DNA of 64,000 bases from an uncultured bacterium. Its GTDB lineage: Bacteria > Cyanobacteriota > Vampirovibrionia > Gastranaerophilales > Gastranaerophilaceae. A model generated the notes under the pieces. That model searched no databases. It saw only the letters and a program-made list of their open reading frames with translations, and was not told the origin of the DNA. Shown here piece after piece: positions 26,342 through 36,400 of this stretch (positions are counted from its first letter, which is position 1; each line of letters opens with the position of its first letter). The stretch covers positions 23,046-87,045 of the forward strand of contig CACYUI010000005.1 in assembly GCA_902777605.1 (NCBI GenBank), read 5' to 3'. The position numbers were made by a program, and so were the translations under genes.

Positions 26342-26833
26342 ATGGTAAGTGAAAAAATAAATTCAATCATAAATGAACAAATTAACAAAGAATTTTATTC
26401 GGGCTATCTGTATCTGTCAATGTCGGCACACTTGAGAGAAATCGGACTATTCGGATTTTCTTCCTGGACAAAACTTCAAGCTAAAGAAGAAGTTGAACAC
26501 GGATTAAAGTTGTTAGATTATCTGCTCGAGAGAGATAGTTTTGTAACTTTAAAACAAATTGAAACACCGAATTTTGAATTCAACGGCGTATTATCAATTT
26601 TTAACACAATTTATGAGCATGAAAAAAGCATTACACAATCTGTCATGGAAATTGCAAAATTAGCAGAAGAAGAGTGTGACAGAACAACTCTAACATTCAT
26701 TGATTGGTTCATAGAAGAACAAGTTCAGGAAGAAGAAATGGTAAAAAATATCATCAAGCGCTTACAAATGTTTGGAGAAGACTGCACATCACTGTTTCTT
26801 ATGGATAATGAACTTGCAAAAAGAGCAGAATAA
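26342..26833 (+). CDS. ferritin (FtnA-like)
   Basis: 163-aa non-haem ferritin forming an iron-storage shell. Ferroxidase residues are visible in NKEFYSGYLYLSM, AKEEVEHGLKLLDYL and the late FIEEQVQEEEM segment. It starts 14 nt after the desulfoferrodoxin gene, with AAAGGAAT as ribosome-binding site. Together they would limit superoxide and free iron. Confidence 0.95.
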   Translation: MVSEKINSIINEQINKEFYSGYLYLSMSAHLREIGLFGFSSWTKLQAKEEVEHGLKLLDYLLERDSFVTLKQIETPNFEFNGVLSIFNTIYEHEKSITQSVMEIAKLAEEECDRTTLTFIDWFIEEQVQEEEMVKNIIKRLQMFGEDCTSLFLMDNELAKRAE

Positions 26834-26845
26834 TATAATAAAAAG

Positions 26846-26867
26846 AACCTCCTTTATTGGGAGGTTT
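26846..26867. terminator. bidirectional terminator of ferritin and waaA
   Basis: GAACCTCC, a 6-nt loop and GGGAGGTTTC with T or A runs outside on both strands. It covers the last codons of waaA, so the waaA 3' end is compressed into the hairpin. Confidence 0.85.
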
Positions 26868-28107
26868 CTTTTTGAAGTTCTTTTCTTATTACATTAATTA
26901 CAAATTGCAAAGCCCCTTGCTGTGCCTTAAAAACTTTTTCCCCCTCTTTTGCCGTTCTGTCATAAAAATCTCTGTCACTGAGAAGTTCGTCAGCTATCCG
27001 CTCAAATTCGGCTTGATTTTTCACTACAAAACCTGCATGGGCATTTTTGATAATTGCATATATATCTTTAAAATTATGTATTGATGGCCCGGAAATAACA
27101 GGTTTGCCAAATATTATTGATTCCAGAGGATTGTGTCCGCCTGTTTTATTGAAGCTTCCCCCTATAAAAGATACATAAGAATAAGAGAACATTTTTCCCA
27201 ATTCTCCCATTGTATCCAAAATCATTATATCTATATTTTCAAAGCTTGAAACACCATTCGAACGAAAATCATAGGTATATCCGCTTTCCCCTGCAATTAG
27301 TTCCACCTCGTCTTTTCTTGTCAAATGTCTGGGCGCTATTATTAACTTTAAGTCTTTATGCTTTTCTTTTAAATTTTTATATGTATTAATAACTATCTCA
27401 TCTTCTCCTGAGTGAGTTGATGCAGCAAGAAGAATTCTTCCATGTTTTTCGATATTAAAATCAACTATCGGAGCTGTTATATCAAACTTTAAATTATTCA
27501 TTCTTTTGGTTGTATCAGGATTTGTACCGAGGCTCAAAAACTTATTTAAGTCTTCCGTACTTTGTGTAAATATTCCGCTATAGTTATTTAAAAGCGGTTT
27601 AAAAAAGAATTTGAGTTTTTTGTATGAGCCGTATGTTCTATCAGAAATTCTGCCGTTTATAATAAAAAGTCTAACTCCTTTTTGTTTACAAATGTGCCCA
27701 AAATTAGGCCAAATTTCCGTTTCTGCCATAAAAATCATATCGGGCTTAATTTTGTCTAAAAAGCGCTCAACACAACTAGGAGTATCAAAAGGAAAATATG
27801 TAACCAAATCAGCAGCATCACCGAGTTTTTTTAGCGCAATTTCCTGACCGGTATTTGTACCTGTTGTAACTACTATTTTTACATTAGGAAAAGTTGTTCT
27901 TGCGGTTTTTATCAACTTTTCTATTGCATTAATTTCTCCGACAGAAACTCCATGGAACATAATAACTTTTGAACCCGAAAAATCAGGTGTTTCAAACTTA
28001 CCGCATTTGCGATTAATTGAATCATCAGAGTAACCGCCGTTTTTGTGCAATAAAATTAACAGCGGATAAATTAATCTGAAACAAACTTCGCTAAAAAAAC
28101 CTATCAA
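26854..28107 (-). CDS. waaA: 3-deoxy-D-manno-octulosonic acid (Kdo) transferase
   Basis: Adds Kdo to lipid A precursor at the inner membrane (GT30). 417 aa. Key signs are the N-terminal anchor (FRLIYPLLILL), the catalytic HGVSVGEINA, ETEIWPN, GRISDRTYGSY, and the C-terminal GGSFNKTGGHNPLES donor site. The start is TTG at 28107, supported by GGAG 8 nt upstream; the previous gene's stop is 1 nt before it. With lpxA at 43321 it indicates LPS synthesis. Confidence 0.95.
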   Translation of the reverse strand: MIGFFSEVCFRLIYPLLILLHKNGGYSDDSINRKCGKFETPDFSGSKVIMFHGVSVGEINAIEKLIKTARTTFPNVKIVVTTGTNTGQEIALKKLGDAADLVTYFPFDTPSCVERFLDKIKPDMIFMAETEIWPNFGHICKQKGVRLFIINGRISDRTYGSYKKLKFFFKPLLNNYSGIFTQSTEDLNKFLSLGTNPDTTKRMNNLKFDITAPIVDFNIEKHGRILLAASTHSGEDEIVINTYKNLKEKHKDLKLIIAPRHLTRKDEVELIAGESGYTYDFRSNGVSSFENIDIMILDTMGELGKMFSYSYVSFIGGSFNKTGGHNPLESIIFGKPVISGPSIHNFKDIYAIIKNAHAGFVVKNQAEFERIADELLSDRDFYDRTAKEGEKVFKAQQGALQFVINVIRKELQKETSQ

Positions 28108-28108
28108 T

Positions 28109-29749
28109 TTAGTTTACTCCTTCCAAAAGGGCATACCTGCGTCCGCTATCTATTATACTATATTTTAAGCCTTTTGCATCTTCAAGGTTCTTTTTCTTAA
28201 TAATTACAAGATTATTCTCTTTTGCTAGTGCTTTCTCAAGTTCTTTCGGAGTATAATCACCTCCGTACTCAACAGGTTCTGTGCCATAATAAATTAGAGA
28301 ATACTTATGTGTAAATCTGTAACATGTCATTGTTTTGTTTGTTTCTTTAGCGTACGAAGCAAACTTCATCAAATCATCCTGACCAAATTTATAATCTATT
28401 TTGAAGAATTTTTCCGTCCCAAATCCGCTTAAGCAAAGCATAAATATTACATAAGTGAAAAATACGCTTAAATATTTCTCTTTTTTTGTAAAAAATATTG
28501 ATAAAGTACCGCACAAAAACAAAAGTGTTATACACAAGGGTTTTGCAATCGCAATATCCGCATTAAGTTCAGGGGGTAAGTAGAATTGAGTAAACATTGC
28601 GACTATAGATGCTAAAGTAAAAATCACGCCTATTAGATAAATTGTCGGATTTATTACTCTTGAATATTCCCCTCTTTCAATATACCTTGTCCAAATATAT
28701 CCGCCCAAACATGCTAAAGAACCGTAAATAGGAAGAATATATGTTACGAGTTTTGTCTTTGAAGATGAGAAAAACAGCAAAGTAAAGATTGCAATAATTC
28801 CGTTATAAACCATAAATCTCTGTGTGTCAGTCAGATTTTTAAATTTTAAATCTTTCTTCGTGATTTTTCTGATAAGAACCGCCAATGTCGATAAAATCCA
28901 AGGGAAGAAACCCCAAAGAATTGTTACAAAATAAAACCAAAACGGTTTTTGTCTGCCAAGTTCTTCTGAGCCTAAAAACCTTGCCACATGGTGCTTCATT
29001 ACATATTCATTAAAAAATAACGGATCATGCATTTTTAGCATAACGACATGCCAAGGAATTGTTATCGCAAAAAACAGTATGAAACCTACTATAAAATATT
29101 GCGGTTTAAATATTTCTTTAAAATTCTTTGAAAAAATTGAGATGAAAAACATTGAGCCGAAAGGTATTACAAACCCCGGAATTCCCTTTGCCAAAACGGC
29201 AAGTCCTGAGAAAATATAAAACAACCACCAAAAATATTTTTTGTTTTTTTCTTCACAAAAATTGGTTAGCATTCCAAAACAAAGAGAAAACCACACGCAA
29301 GCAGCAACGACAATATCAAGAATTGCAAATTTTGCAAGAATTAAAAATTCCAAAGATGTTGCAAGAATAAGAGATGAAACGACTCCGTAACTTTTGGATA
29401 CTATTTTTTTCCCGACAAAATAAGTCAAAAAACAGCACAAAGTTCCGTATAAAGCGACAGGAAATCTTGCCGTGAATTCTGTTATTTTCCCAAAAAGCCC
29501 AAATGACAAGCACTCTCCCCAAAAATAAAGCGGAGGTTTTTCAAAGAAAAATTCCTTATTCAAATACAATGTCAAAAAGTCTTTTGAATTAAACATGTCT
29601 TTTGACATCGAAACATATCTTGATTCGTCAACATCCATAAGAGCATAAGCCCAAATGTTATGAAAAAATATAAAATAAAATAAAATACAAAGTCCCAAAA
29701 AGGTAAACACATCAGAGTGTTTTATAATAAAATTCTTAATACCGCTCAT
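28109..29749 (-). CDS. ArnT/PMT-like membrane glycosyltransferase (GT39/GT83)
   Basis: 546-aa polytopic membrane protein. The first periplasmic loop carries the catalytic-type acidic motif DVDESRYVSMSKDM and the hallmark FFEKPPLYFWGE; about a dozen hydrophobic spans follow. Such enzymes transfer sugars from polyprenyl phosphate carriers to lipid A or proteins. The one-base spacing to waaA suggests lipid A or LPS as acceptor. The GT2 at 54760 is a plausible source of lipid-linked sugar. AGGGAG precedes the ATG. Confidence 0.9.
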   Translation of the reverse strand: MSGIKNFIIKHSDVFTFLGLCILFYFIFFHNIWAYALMDVDESRYVSMSKDMFNSKDFLTLYLNKEFFFEKPPLYFWGECLSFGLFGKITEFTARFPVALYGTLCCFLTYFVGKKIVSKSYGVVSSLILATSLEFLILAKFAILDIVVAACVWFSLCFGMLTNFCEEKNKKYFWWLFYIFSGLAVLAKGIPGFVIPFGSMFFISIFSKNFKEIFKPQYFIVGFILFFAITIPWHVVMLKMHDPLFFNEYVMKHHVARFLGSEELGRQKPFWFYFVTILWGFFPWILSTLAVLIRKITKKDLKFKNLTDTQRFMVYNGIIAIFTLLFFSSSKTKLVTYILPIYGSLACLGGYIWTRYIERGEYSRVINPTIYLIGVIFTLASIVAMFTQFYLPPELNADIAIAKPLCITLLFLCGTLSIFFTKKEKYLSVFFTYVIFMLCLSGFGTEKFFKIDYKFGQDDLMKFASYAKETNKTMTCYRFTHKYSLIYYGTEPVEYGGDYTPKELEKALAKENNLVIIKKKNLEDAKGLKYSIIDSGRRYALLEGVN

Positions 29750-29801
29750 AAATACTCCCTTTTATAATTAGAGAATATCATGAAATATTATTTATTTAAA
29801 C

Positions 29802-29830
29802 AAAAAGCTTGGATATTATCCAAGCTTTTT
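29802..29830 (-). terminator. intrinsic terminator of the 29853-31904 gene
   Basis: AAAAAGCTTGGAT, a 3-nt loop and its perfect complement ending in T5, symmetric on both strands. On the minus strand it follows the stop codon of the tagged membrane protein. Confidence 0.88.
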
Positions 29831-29852
29831 ACTATATTCACACATTAGGATT

Positions 29853-31904
29853 TTATGCTGCTTTTGTATTTTCTTCCTCTTTTTCTTCCATTTCTTTTAT
29901 TATTTCTGTTTCTTTGGCTTTTCTTGCATTTAACCTGTCTCCGAGCCAGTTTGCAATCGGAGTGATGATAACCGGAGTTGCATATCTGTAGATGAGAGTG
30001 AATGTTGCAAGGCTTGCAAGAATTCTAACACCCTTGAGGCTCTTACCAAGATCTTTTGACATTCCTTTAACAGCTTTTCCTTCATAGTCTGCAAGAGCTT
30101 TCTTCTGTTCTTGAAGTCCTGAATATCTGTATTCTTTATTTTTTGTCCAGCCTTTTATTAAGCTGTCAACTGTGTATGCTGCAATTGTCGGAATGAAGAA
30201 GCATAGTATCTGGTTGATAGCAAGAGTTCTTCTTCTTTCTACATCCAAGTCTTTGTTTGTTAATGTTCTTTCTACATAAACACTACTTGTAATCAACGAA
30301 CCAAGAGTTGCCATATGCTGAGTAATATTTCCCGGAAGGCTTGCAAGTTTTTCTGATAATTTTGCAATTCCCTCATTTTCCAATAACGGTTTTCCGTACC
30401 ATTCACCAAATTTTCTTACAAACCAAGAAGCTTTCTTGCCGTCACCTTTTCCTTTAAAGTTTACATCTTTAGCCTTATCTGAATTCAATTTGTTTTGTTC
30501 AATCGGTTTTTGTTCTGTTTGTACTGCAGGTTCTGATTTTTTGTTCTTTTTGGTTTTTTCAATATGGAATACTGAGCGTAAAATCCAAGGGATAAGCGCA
30601 ATTGTAGTTGCTGCAATCGGTATTCTGAATGCCAGATCAGGAAGCCATGTCAAAAGTTTTGTATGACCTTCGTTTCTTGCTTCAGCCTCTACCATTTTAT
30701 TGGTAATTTCTGTACCCAGTCCGCCATTTACGCCGTTTTTCTGATAAGTAGTGAATTTATAAACCTGATCTTTCTTATCAAATCTCTTTTTACCTGTAAT
30801 ACGAGGTCTGTAATCTGCAGTTTCCAAAGGAGATGATACAAATACATTGTCTAAATCAAGTTTCCACTCTTTGCCTTTAATATCTTTCCATTGACGGAAA
30901 TCTTTTACATTACTATTCTTATCGTATACTGACTTAATATCTAATCTTCCCCACGCATTTCCTTCAGAATCTTTTATTAAATCTGCTAAATATTCTTTAT
31001 CCAAATCTCTCAAAAGAATTTGAGCGGTATTAATTCCTTCTTCATCAACTACTATACCTAAATTGTTCATATCTACGGCATCATATAATTTTCTGCCGTC
31101 TTTTAATGTTACATCATTAAATGATTTACCTTTTTGTGCTGCCCAATCTACATCAGCCTTTAATATCTTACTGAATGTAACTTCTGAAACTTTAGATAGT
31201 GATCTGAATTTTGGTAACTTTTCAACATCCTTAATTTCTGTTGAGAATTTATTACCTGTTTTATCGAGCCATTCTTTAACTTCTTTTCTCTTGCCTGTAG
31301 TTTTATCAACAATTGATTCAAGATTCAACTGCGGATACAATCTTTCAAGAGCTTCCTTCTTCAAATCTTTTAACATAACCTTCATAACATGGTTTGCACC
31401 TGCTTTAAAAGGTGTTGTTAAAATAATTGTTGATATCAAACCTACTATACCTGATGCAATAGAGTGAGATGCTGCATAAGTATTATCCTGTTTACTCTTT
31501 CCGCTTGGAAGTGCCAAAATTGTAGCCGGTCTTAAACCTATACAAATAATTGCCGCCATTGCAGCTTGTATTACGGTTTCGTATTCAGCTATGTCCAAAA
31601 TCTTATTAAAAAGAGGACTATTTAATAATTTGTCCCCTTTCTTAACCTCGGGTTGGGCATCCTTCGCAATCTCTCCAACCTTTCTATTTAACTGTTTAAT
31701 AACTTTTTTACCATTTTTAATCGCCTCTCCTTTGCCTTTGAACGACACAGGATTGCTCATAAAATCTGTTTCAGCCGACAATTTCGGCATCAATAATTGC
31801 TCTGAGTAGTTTTTTAATCTAAAGTCCCTAGAAGACACATGGTTGGTTGATTGACGATACTGTACTAAAGAATTTAGATTTTGCGTTGTATGAATGTTCA
31901 TCAT
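29853..31904 (-). CDS. large hypothetical membrane protein with SFKG leader
   Basis: 683 aa, not recognised as a named family. A polar Asn/Gln/Ser-rich leader of about 55 residues ends NPVSFKGKGEAIKNGKK; a second copy, DVNFKGKGDGKK, occurs near residue 495. Hydrophobic spans include VIQAAMAAIICIGLRPATILAL, SIASGIVGLISTIILTT, RIPIAATTIALIPWILR, and several in the last 170 residues. The C-terminus is a Lys/Glu-rich helix (EKEEENTKAA). No classical signal peptide is seen. The start is ATGATG at 31904 or 31901 (GGAA just upstream). Layout resembles the protein at 19967-21532. Confidence 0.7.
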   Translation of the reverse strand: MMNIHTTQNLNSLVQYRQSTNHVSSRDFRLKNYSEQLLMPKLSAETDFMSNPVSFKGKGEAIKNGKKVIKQLNRKVGEIAKDAQPEVKKGDKLLNSPLFNKILDIAEYETVIQAAMAAIICIGLRPATILALPSGKSKQDNTYAASHSIASGIVGLISTIILTTPFKAGANHVMKVMLKDLKKEALERLYPQLNLESIVDKTTGKRKEVKEWLDKTGNKFSTEIKDVEKLPKFRSLSKVSEVTFSKILKADVDWAAQKGKSFNDVTLKDGRKLYDAVDMNNLGIVVDEEGINTAQILLRDLDKEYLADLIKDSEGNAWGRLDIKSVYDKNSNVKDFRQWKDIKGKEWKLDLDNVFVSSPLETADYRPRITGKKRFDKKDQVYKFTTYQKNGVNGGLGTEITNKMVEAEARNEGHTKLLTWLPDLAFRIPIAATTIALIPWILRSVFHIEKTKKNKKSEPAVQTEQKPIEQNKLNSDKAKDVNFKGKGDGKKASWFVRKFGEWYGKPLLENEGIAKLSEKLASLPGNITQHMATLGSLITSSVYVERTLTNKDLDVERRRTLAINQILCFFIPTIAAYTVDSLIKGWTKNKEYRYSGLQEQKKALADYEGKAVKGMSKDLGKSLKGVRILASLATFTLIYRYATPVIITPIANWLGDRLNARKAKETEIIKEMEEKEEENTKAA

Positions 31905-31960
31905 AGTTTCCAATCTAATTTATGTCTACACATGTATCATAAAACAAAGCAAAAATTTTT

Positions 31961-31989
31961 TTGCTAGTTTATTAAAAATTTGTTACAAT
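31961..31989 (+). promoter_or_regulatory. sigma-70 type promoter
   Basis: TTGCTA, a 17-nt spacer, then TACAAT, about 35 nt before the ATG of the secreted protein gene. Confidence 0.6.
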
Positions 31990-32023
31990 AGGGTGGTAAA
32001 TAAGAATCTCAGAGTATTTTAAT

Positions 32024-32860
32024 ATGTTAAGAATTGTAATTTGTACACTTTTTCTACTAATATGTTTGGCATCGCATGCCCATGCTTTTGATTTGGACAT
32101 GACTGTAGACGATGACATCAGAAAAAATTACAATTCTTCAAAGCTGGTAAAAGACACTAATACAGATGATTTTGATGAAGAATTACCACCACTCCCCGGT
32201 CAATTGAAAAATAATACGACAATAAACTATGCAAAAGAAACAAAAAATTATTACGCACCGCCTGCAAAAATAATTTCTTCAGGAAATATAAAAATCTCAA
32301 AAGGCACATCGTTCAATGTCGTAAATACTACTAAAATAAATGATTGGCAGGGAAAGGGAACAACTGTTAAATTTAAAACTAACGCTCCAATTTATAAAAG
32401 AAGATATACTATTCCTGCAGGAACGGTATTCAGCGGAGAGATTATTGAAACTCACAGACCACAAATTACTTGCAATGGGGGGCTTGTAGTTGTAAGAATT
32501 CATTATATGACATATAAGGGGCAAAATGTTCAGCTTAAAGGGTATGTTACAAGGGCAAATGACAAAGTTATTTTCTTAAATAACATAAAGGGAGAGAGAA
32601 AATATTTAAAAACTATGTGGAAAAAGGGAAATTGGGGCAGAGTTTTGTTTAGCAGAATGCTTTCTTTAACAATAAATTTGGGAAGTGAAGGTTCTACAGT
32701 TATACTATCTCCGTTTCCGCTTCTGTACGGTTCTATTTGTTTAGGTGCAAACACACTTGTATCACCAATTACAGCTTTTTTCTCAAAAGGCGGGCATGTT
32801 AACATTCCTGTAGGGAAGCAGTTTAGAATAAAGCTTTTAGATGATGCTTATATTGATTAA
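32024..32860 (+). CDS. secreted or periplasmic hypothetical protein
   Basis: 278 aa with a clear Sec signal peptide (LRIVICTLFLLICLASHAHA, cleavage likely after AHA near residue 21). The mature part starts acidic (DLDMTVDDDI), then a Pro-rich spacer, then a beta-rich domain (about 120-200) with TIPAGTVFSGEIIETHRPQ and YKGQNVQLKGYVT, loosely like the barrel of TrbI/VirB10-type or other envelope proteins. A hydrophobic stretch near 225-250 could be membrane-associated. The function is unknown. A good sigma-70 promoter precedes it and a repeat cluster follows. Confidence 0.75.
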   Translation: MLRIVICTLFLLICLASHAHAFDLDMTVDDDIRKNYNSSKLVKDTNTDDFDEELPPLPGQLKNNTTINYAKETKNYYAPPAKIISSGNIKISKGTSFNVVNTTKINDWQGKGTTVKFKTNAPIYKRRYTIPAGTVFSGEIIETHRPQITCNGGLVVVRIHYMTYKGQNVQLKGYVTRANDKVIFLNNIKGERKYLKTMWKKGNWGRVLFSRMLSLTINLGSEGSTVILSPFPLLYGSICLGANTLVSPITAFFSKGGHVNIPVGKQFRIKLLDDAYID

Positions 32861-32902
32861 TTATAATAACTTCGAAAGTTTGCAGGTTGAGTAAAAGTTA
32901 TT

Positions 32903-32919
32903 GTCAGGTGAAACCTGAC
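32903..32919 (-). repeat. GTAG/ATAG-foot REP-like hairpin
   Basis: GTCAGGT, loop GAA, ACCTGAC, followed by CTACAA; read on the minus strand this is TTGTAG-G followed by the stem. The outer flank AAAGTTATTGT is shared with copies at 62821 and 63655 although the stem differs. Confidence 0.75.
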
Positions 32920-32927
32920 CTACAATT

Positions 32928-33073
32928 AACTCGCAGAGCGTCATTGCGAGCGGCTCAAAGGCTTATGACGCGAGGCAATCCAGCTTTCTATTAACAAATC
33001 TTGTATTTAACCAAATAAGAATAGTTAATAAAAGGCTGGATCACTTCGTCCTACCGTCCTCGTGATGACAAAG
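32928..33073. repeat. long imperfect hairpin repeat, copy 1
   Basis: About 146-bp element beginning ACTCGCAGAGCGTCATTG and ending CCTCGTGATGACAAAG. Its ends are imperfect inverted repeats (TCATTGCGAG versus TCATCACGAG) and inner arms ATCCAGCTTT/AAAGGCTGGAT pair. No open reading frame. Copy 2 lies 27 bp further on. The 559-bp gap 32861-33419 holds only this, its relatives, two small hairpins and a CCCTCNCC-type repeat at 33306-33335. Confidence 0.85.
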
Positions 33074-33100
33074 CACATTTTATGTAAAAATATCAGTATA

Positions 33101-33252
33101 AACTCGCAGAGCGTCATTGCGAGCGGCTCAAAGGTTTGAGACGCGTGGCAATCCAGCTTTTCTTTTCTATTTACAAATCTTGTATTTAACCAAATAAGAA
33201 TAGTTAATAAAAGGCTGGATCACTTCGTCCTACCGTCCTCGTGATGACAAAG
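33101..33252. repeat. long imperfect hairpin repeat, copy 2 (and fragment at 33345-33380)
   Basis: Direct repeat of the preceding element, nearly identical over most of its length, with differences clustered around the loop of the left arm (GGTTTGAGACGCGTGG for GGCTTATGACGCGAGG). A third, truncated piece at 33345-33380 keeps only the left arm. It resembles the widespread family of mobile hairpins reading CATTGCGAG ... GCAATCC. Confidence 0.85.
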
Positions 33253-33259
33253 TTTATAG

Positions 33260-33279
33260 GTTGGCATTACTATGCCAAC
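33260..33279 (+). repeat. ATAG-foot REP-like hairpin
   Basis: ATAG then GTTGGCAT, loop TACT, ATGCCAAC. Same architecture as the other short hairpins, with a different inner stem; the loop TACT recurs (as AGTA on the other strand) at 54592 and 63655. Confidence 0.7.
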
Positions 33280-33419
33280 AAAAATATTACTAGCTCACCA
33301 TTTACCCCCTCCCTTACCCTCCCCGTTGGAGAGGGCAAAAATTCTTGCGAGCGGCTCAAAGGCTTATGACGCGTGGCAATGAGGCTGATTACTAAATATT
33401 TTATTCAATCAAAATTAAA

Positions 33420-36400
33420 TCAGATCGATACTAATCGTGACAAATTTTCCGATACAATTTCCAGTTTTTGTTTTTCAGACTCAATATCTATATCTGCAAG
33501 CTCCATAGATTCTGCCAAATCTATAAACAATTTCTCAAAAAGTACATACAGAAGAACTGCTTGGTTATCATCATCCTGTAGAATCGCTAACGCATCATTT
33601 ATTATTATTAAAGCTTCTTCACTCTCATCTTGTTTAATTTTTAATTTTGCAATAAAGTATTTCGCTAAAATATTAATATTATATATAGCAGACTTTTCAG
33701 AGGTTTTTAAAATGTCCTCGTAGATAGCATTAGCTTTCTCTGTAATACCCATATTTGCATAAGAATAAGCTATTAGTAAATCACACAACAATTCCAAATG
33801 GAGCTGATGAATATCTATAGCAAGCTGTTTTGCCTGATAAATATTTTGAGCAAAGGCTTTAAAATCATTCGAATGTTCCGAAAATTCCTGCAAGATTAAG
33901 TATATAGTTTTTGCAAAAGGAGATTCTTCATCAATATTTGACGGAACATAATCTTCTCCGTTCAGAAAATCTTTGATTGCGTATATACAATTTTTTTCGG
34001 GAAGTTCCGCATTGAATGCAAAACTTACTTTTTGGAAAAACTCATCCGTATCGTTAGAGTTTGTAATTAATTTTGCAAATCCGACAAGCCTAAAGGTATC
34101 CATCAGATGACTTACAAAGAAATTCAAGGAGAAGCTTGCAGGCTTAATATTTTCAAGCATTTCAGGCTTAATCACCGTCAGAATATCTTCCGCCGTTTCT
34201 ATACATTCCTTGAACTTGCCAATATTAAATAAAATCTCTATATTAACCAAAGACAAAAGCAAAAATTTGGTATTTACTTTTCCGTCAACTATCAAAGTAG
34301 GATTAGGAAGTCTTGTCAAAATGTTATGCAAAAGTGCAAATGCATCTGTGTAGTTGGATGAAATCAGCGCTCCCTGAAGCATTAAATTCGATAGTTTGAC
34401 TATTTTTTCGTTGTCATTTTCCTTTATTGCATCCATAAGCAATATATTTTCTATTGAATAAATTTTCTCGGGAGAGTATCCGTAAAGGCTCATCAAAATA
34501 TTTTGGAAAACTTCTTTTTTGTTTTCCTCTATTTCCTCGTCTGAAATACCCTCAATATTTTCTATCAAAGAGAGCGAGCCTAAACAATTTTTCAAATATG
34601 CATCGTAATCTCCTGTAAGCATTGCGAATTGAGAATTTTTCCAAAGAACGAGGTATTCTTCTTTGTATAATCCAAGTATTCCCATCAAACGGAAAATAAG
34701 AGAACTGTCAAGCCCTTTAAGCTTTGCAAGTATATTCTTTGCAAGAAGTTGTTCAACCTCTTTTTTCATTGCACCTTCTAAAACAGGTTCTAAAATCTCG
34801 AAGTTGGTAATATACAAAAATCCGTTATTTATATATAAAAATCTTGCTTTTGCGAGCAATTCCGCATTTTTTTGAACATCTTTTATTCCTAAGAGTTCAA
34901 GCATAGAAAAATCAAGCCTTGGGCCTAAAAATACAGAATATGCCAAAATCATTGACGCATCCATATTTTTGCCTAAAGTTTTCAACCTTGCTTTTAACAA
35001 TGCGTATATGTCTATAGGAAGTAAGACTGAATCGTTGTTTTTGATAATCAGTTTTCCGTCAAAGCTAACAAGGATATCTTTTTCTTTCAAATAACGAATT
35101 GCGTTGTCAAAATACAGTTTTGAACCTCGGCAATTTTCTTTTATTTTTTCATAATAAAAAGATTGTATAAAATCGGAAGCTTCTTCTTTTATATTTGACA
35201 AATAAGTATCAGTGCTTGATTTTTCTATTGTTAATTCTGTATATACAGGAGTTCTTAGGAGCCCTTTTATTTTTCTGTGCACACAAATATCTTTATTTGT
35301 TATAAATATAAACTTCGGTTTAATATTTTTGAATTTGTCAAAATAAAGCTCCAGCGTTTGTAATGTTGTATCATCTATTTTTTCAAAATTTTCAATCAGC
35401 ACAACACAATTTGATAAAGAACTTAAAAAAGCCCCAAAATCTTCCATATACGCAAATCTTGCATCTTCAGGAGTCGAAGCTTTTTGCGGATTTCCGTACA
35501 GAAGATTTTTTATGACATTAAACCTTTTAAAATCAATATTTGGATTAATCAGCCCGTTATAAGCAGAAAGATTATAGTAATCTCTAAACAACTGTTCAAA
35601 AATACCCCAAGGTCTGTACTCGGAAGCTTCCGTACACACAGCACGAATAACTTTTATCCCCTGCTTTTTATAATAATCAAGAATTTCCGAAGAATCGGGC
35701 AGAAGCTCTTTTTCGGCTCTGATAGTTAATATTGAGGAACTATCCAAATATTTTAATAAATTATTAGCGCTGTCTTTTTCAAACTTGCATTTGGCATTTA
35801 TATCAAAAACCTTAAATCCGTATATATCTTTATTAGGCTCTTTTTCCTGCTTTTTAGCAATTTTCTGAGGCAATACGCTTGTTTCTTCCTCATCAGTATT
35901 ATTTTGATTTGGCGGAAGAACATATTTTGACAAAATTATTTCGTAAAACATCAAAGACTTGCCGTCAATATCTACTGAGTACAAAGAATCTGTTTGATAA
36001 TCTTTTGCAACACAGTCTTGAACATCTTGATCAAGAATTATTTGCATTTCTTTCAAATACTTCTTTTCATCCTTCTTTACGGTTAATAATTTTACATTAT
36101 TTTCCGTTTGAATATTTTCAAGCAATTGTTCGGCATTCTTTTTTATAACAGTAATGTTTAGTTTTAAAGATGTTCCCAAATTTTCTTGAACATTCAAATT
36201 GAGTTCCGAGAAAGCATTGACAATCTTTAAAGCAAGCCTGATTGCTTTGTTCGTAGAAGTTGGAAAGGATAGTTCTTTGTTAAAATTTACAACAGTCGTA
36301 TCACCATAGGTGATAATTTTACCTTCAATATTTTTTAGCTGAGCCGTTAAAAGGTTATTCAGCCTGTATTTGAATTTTTTAAAAAGCTCTTGTGAGCCAA

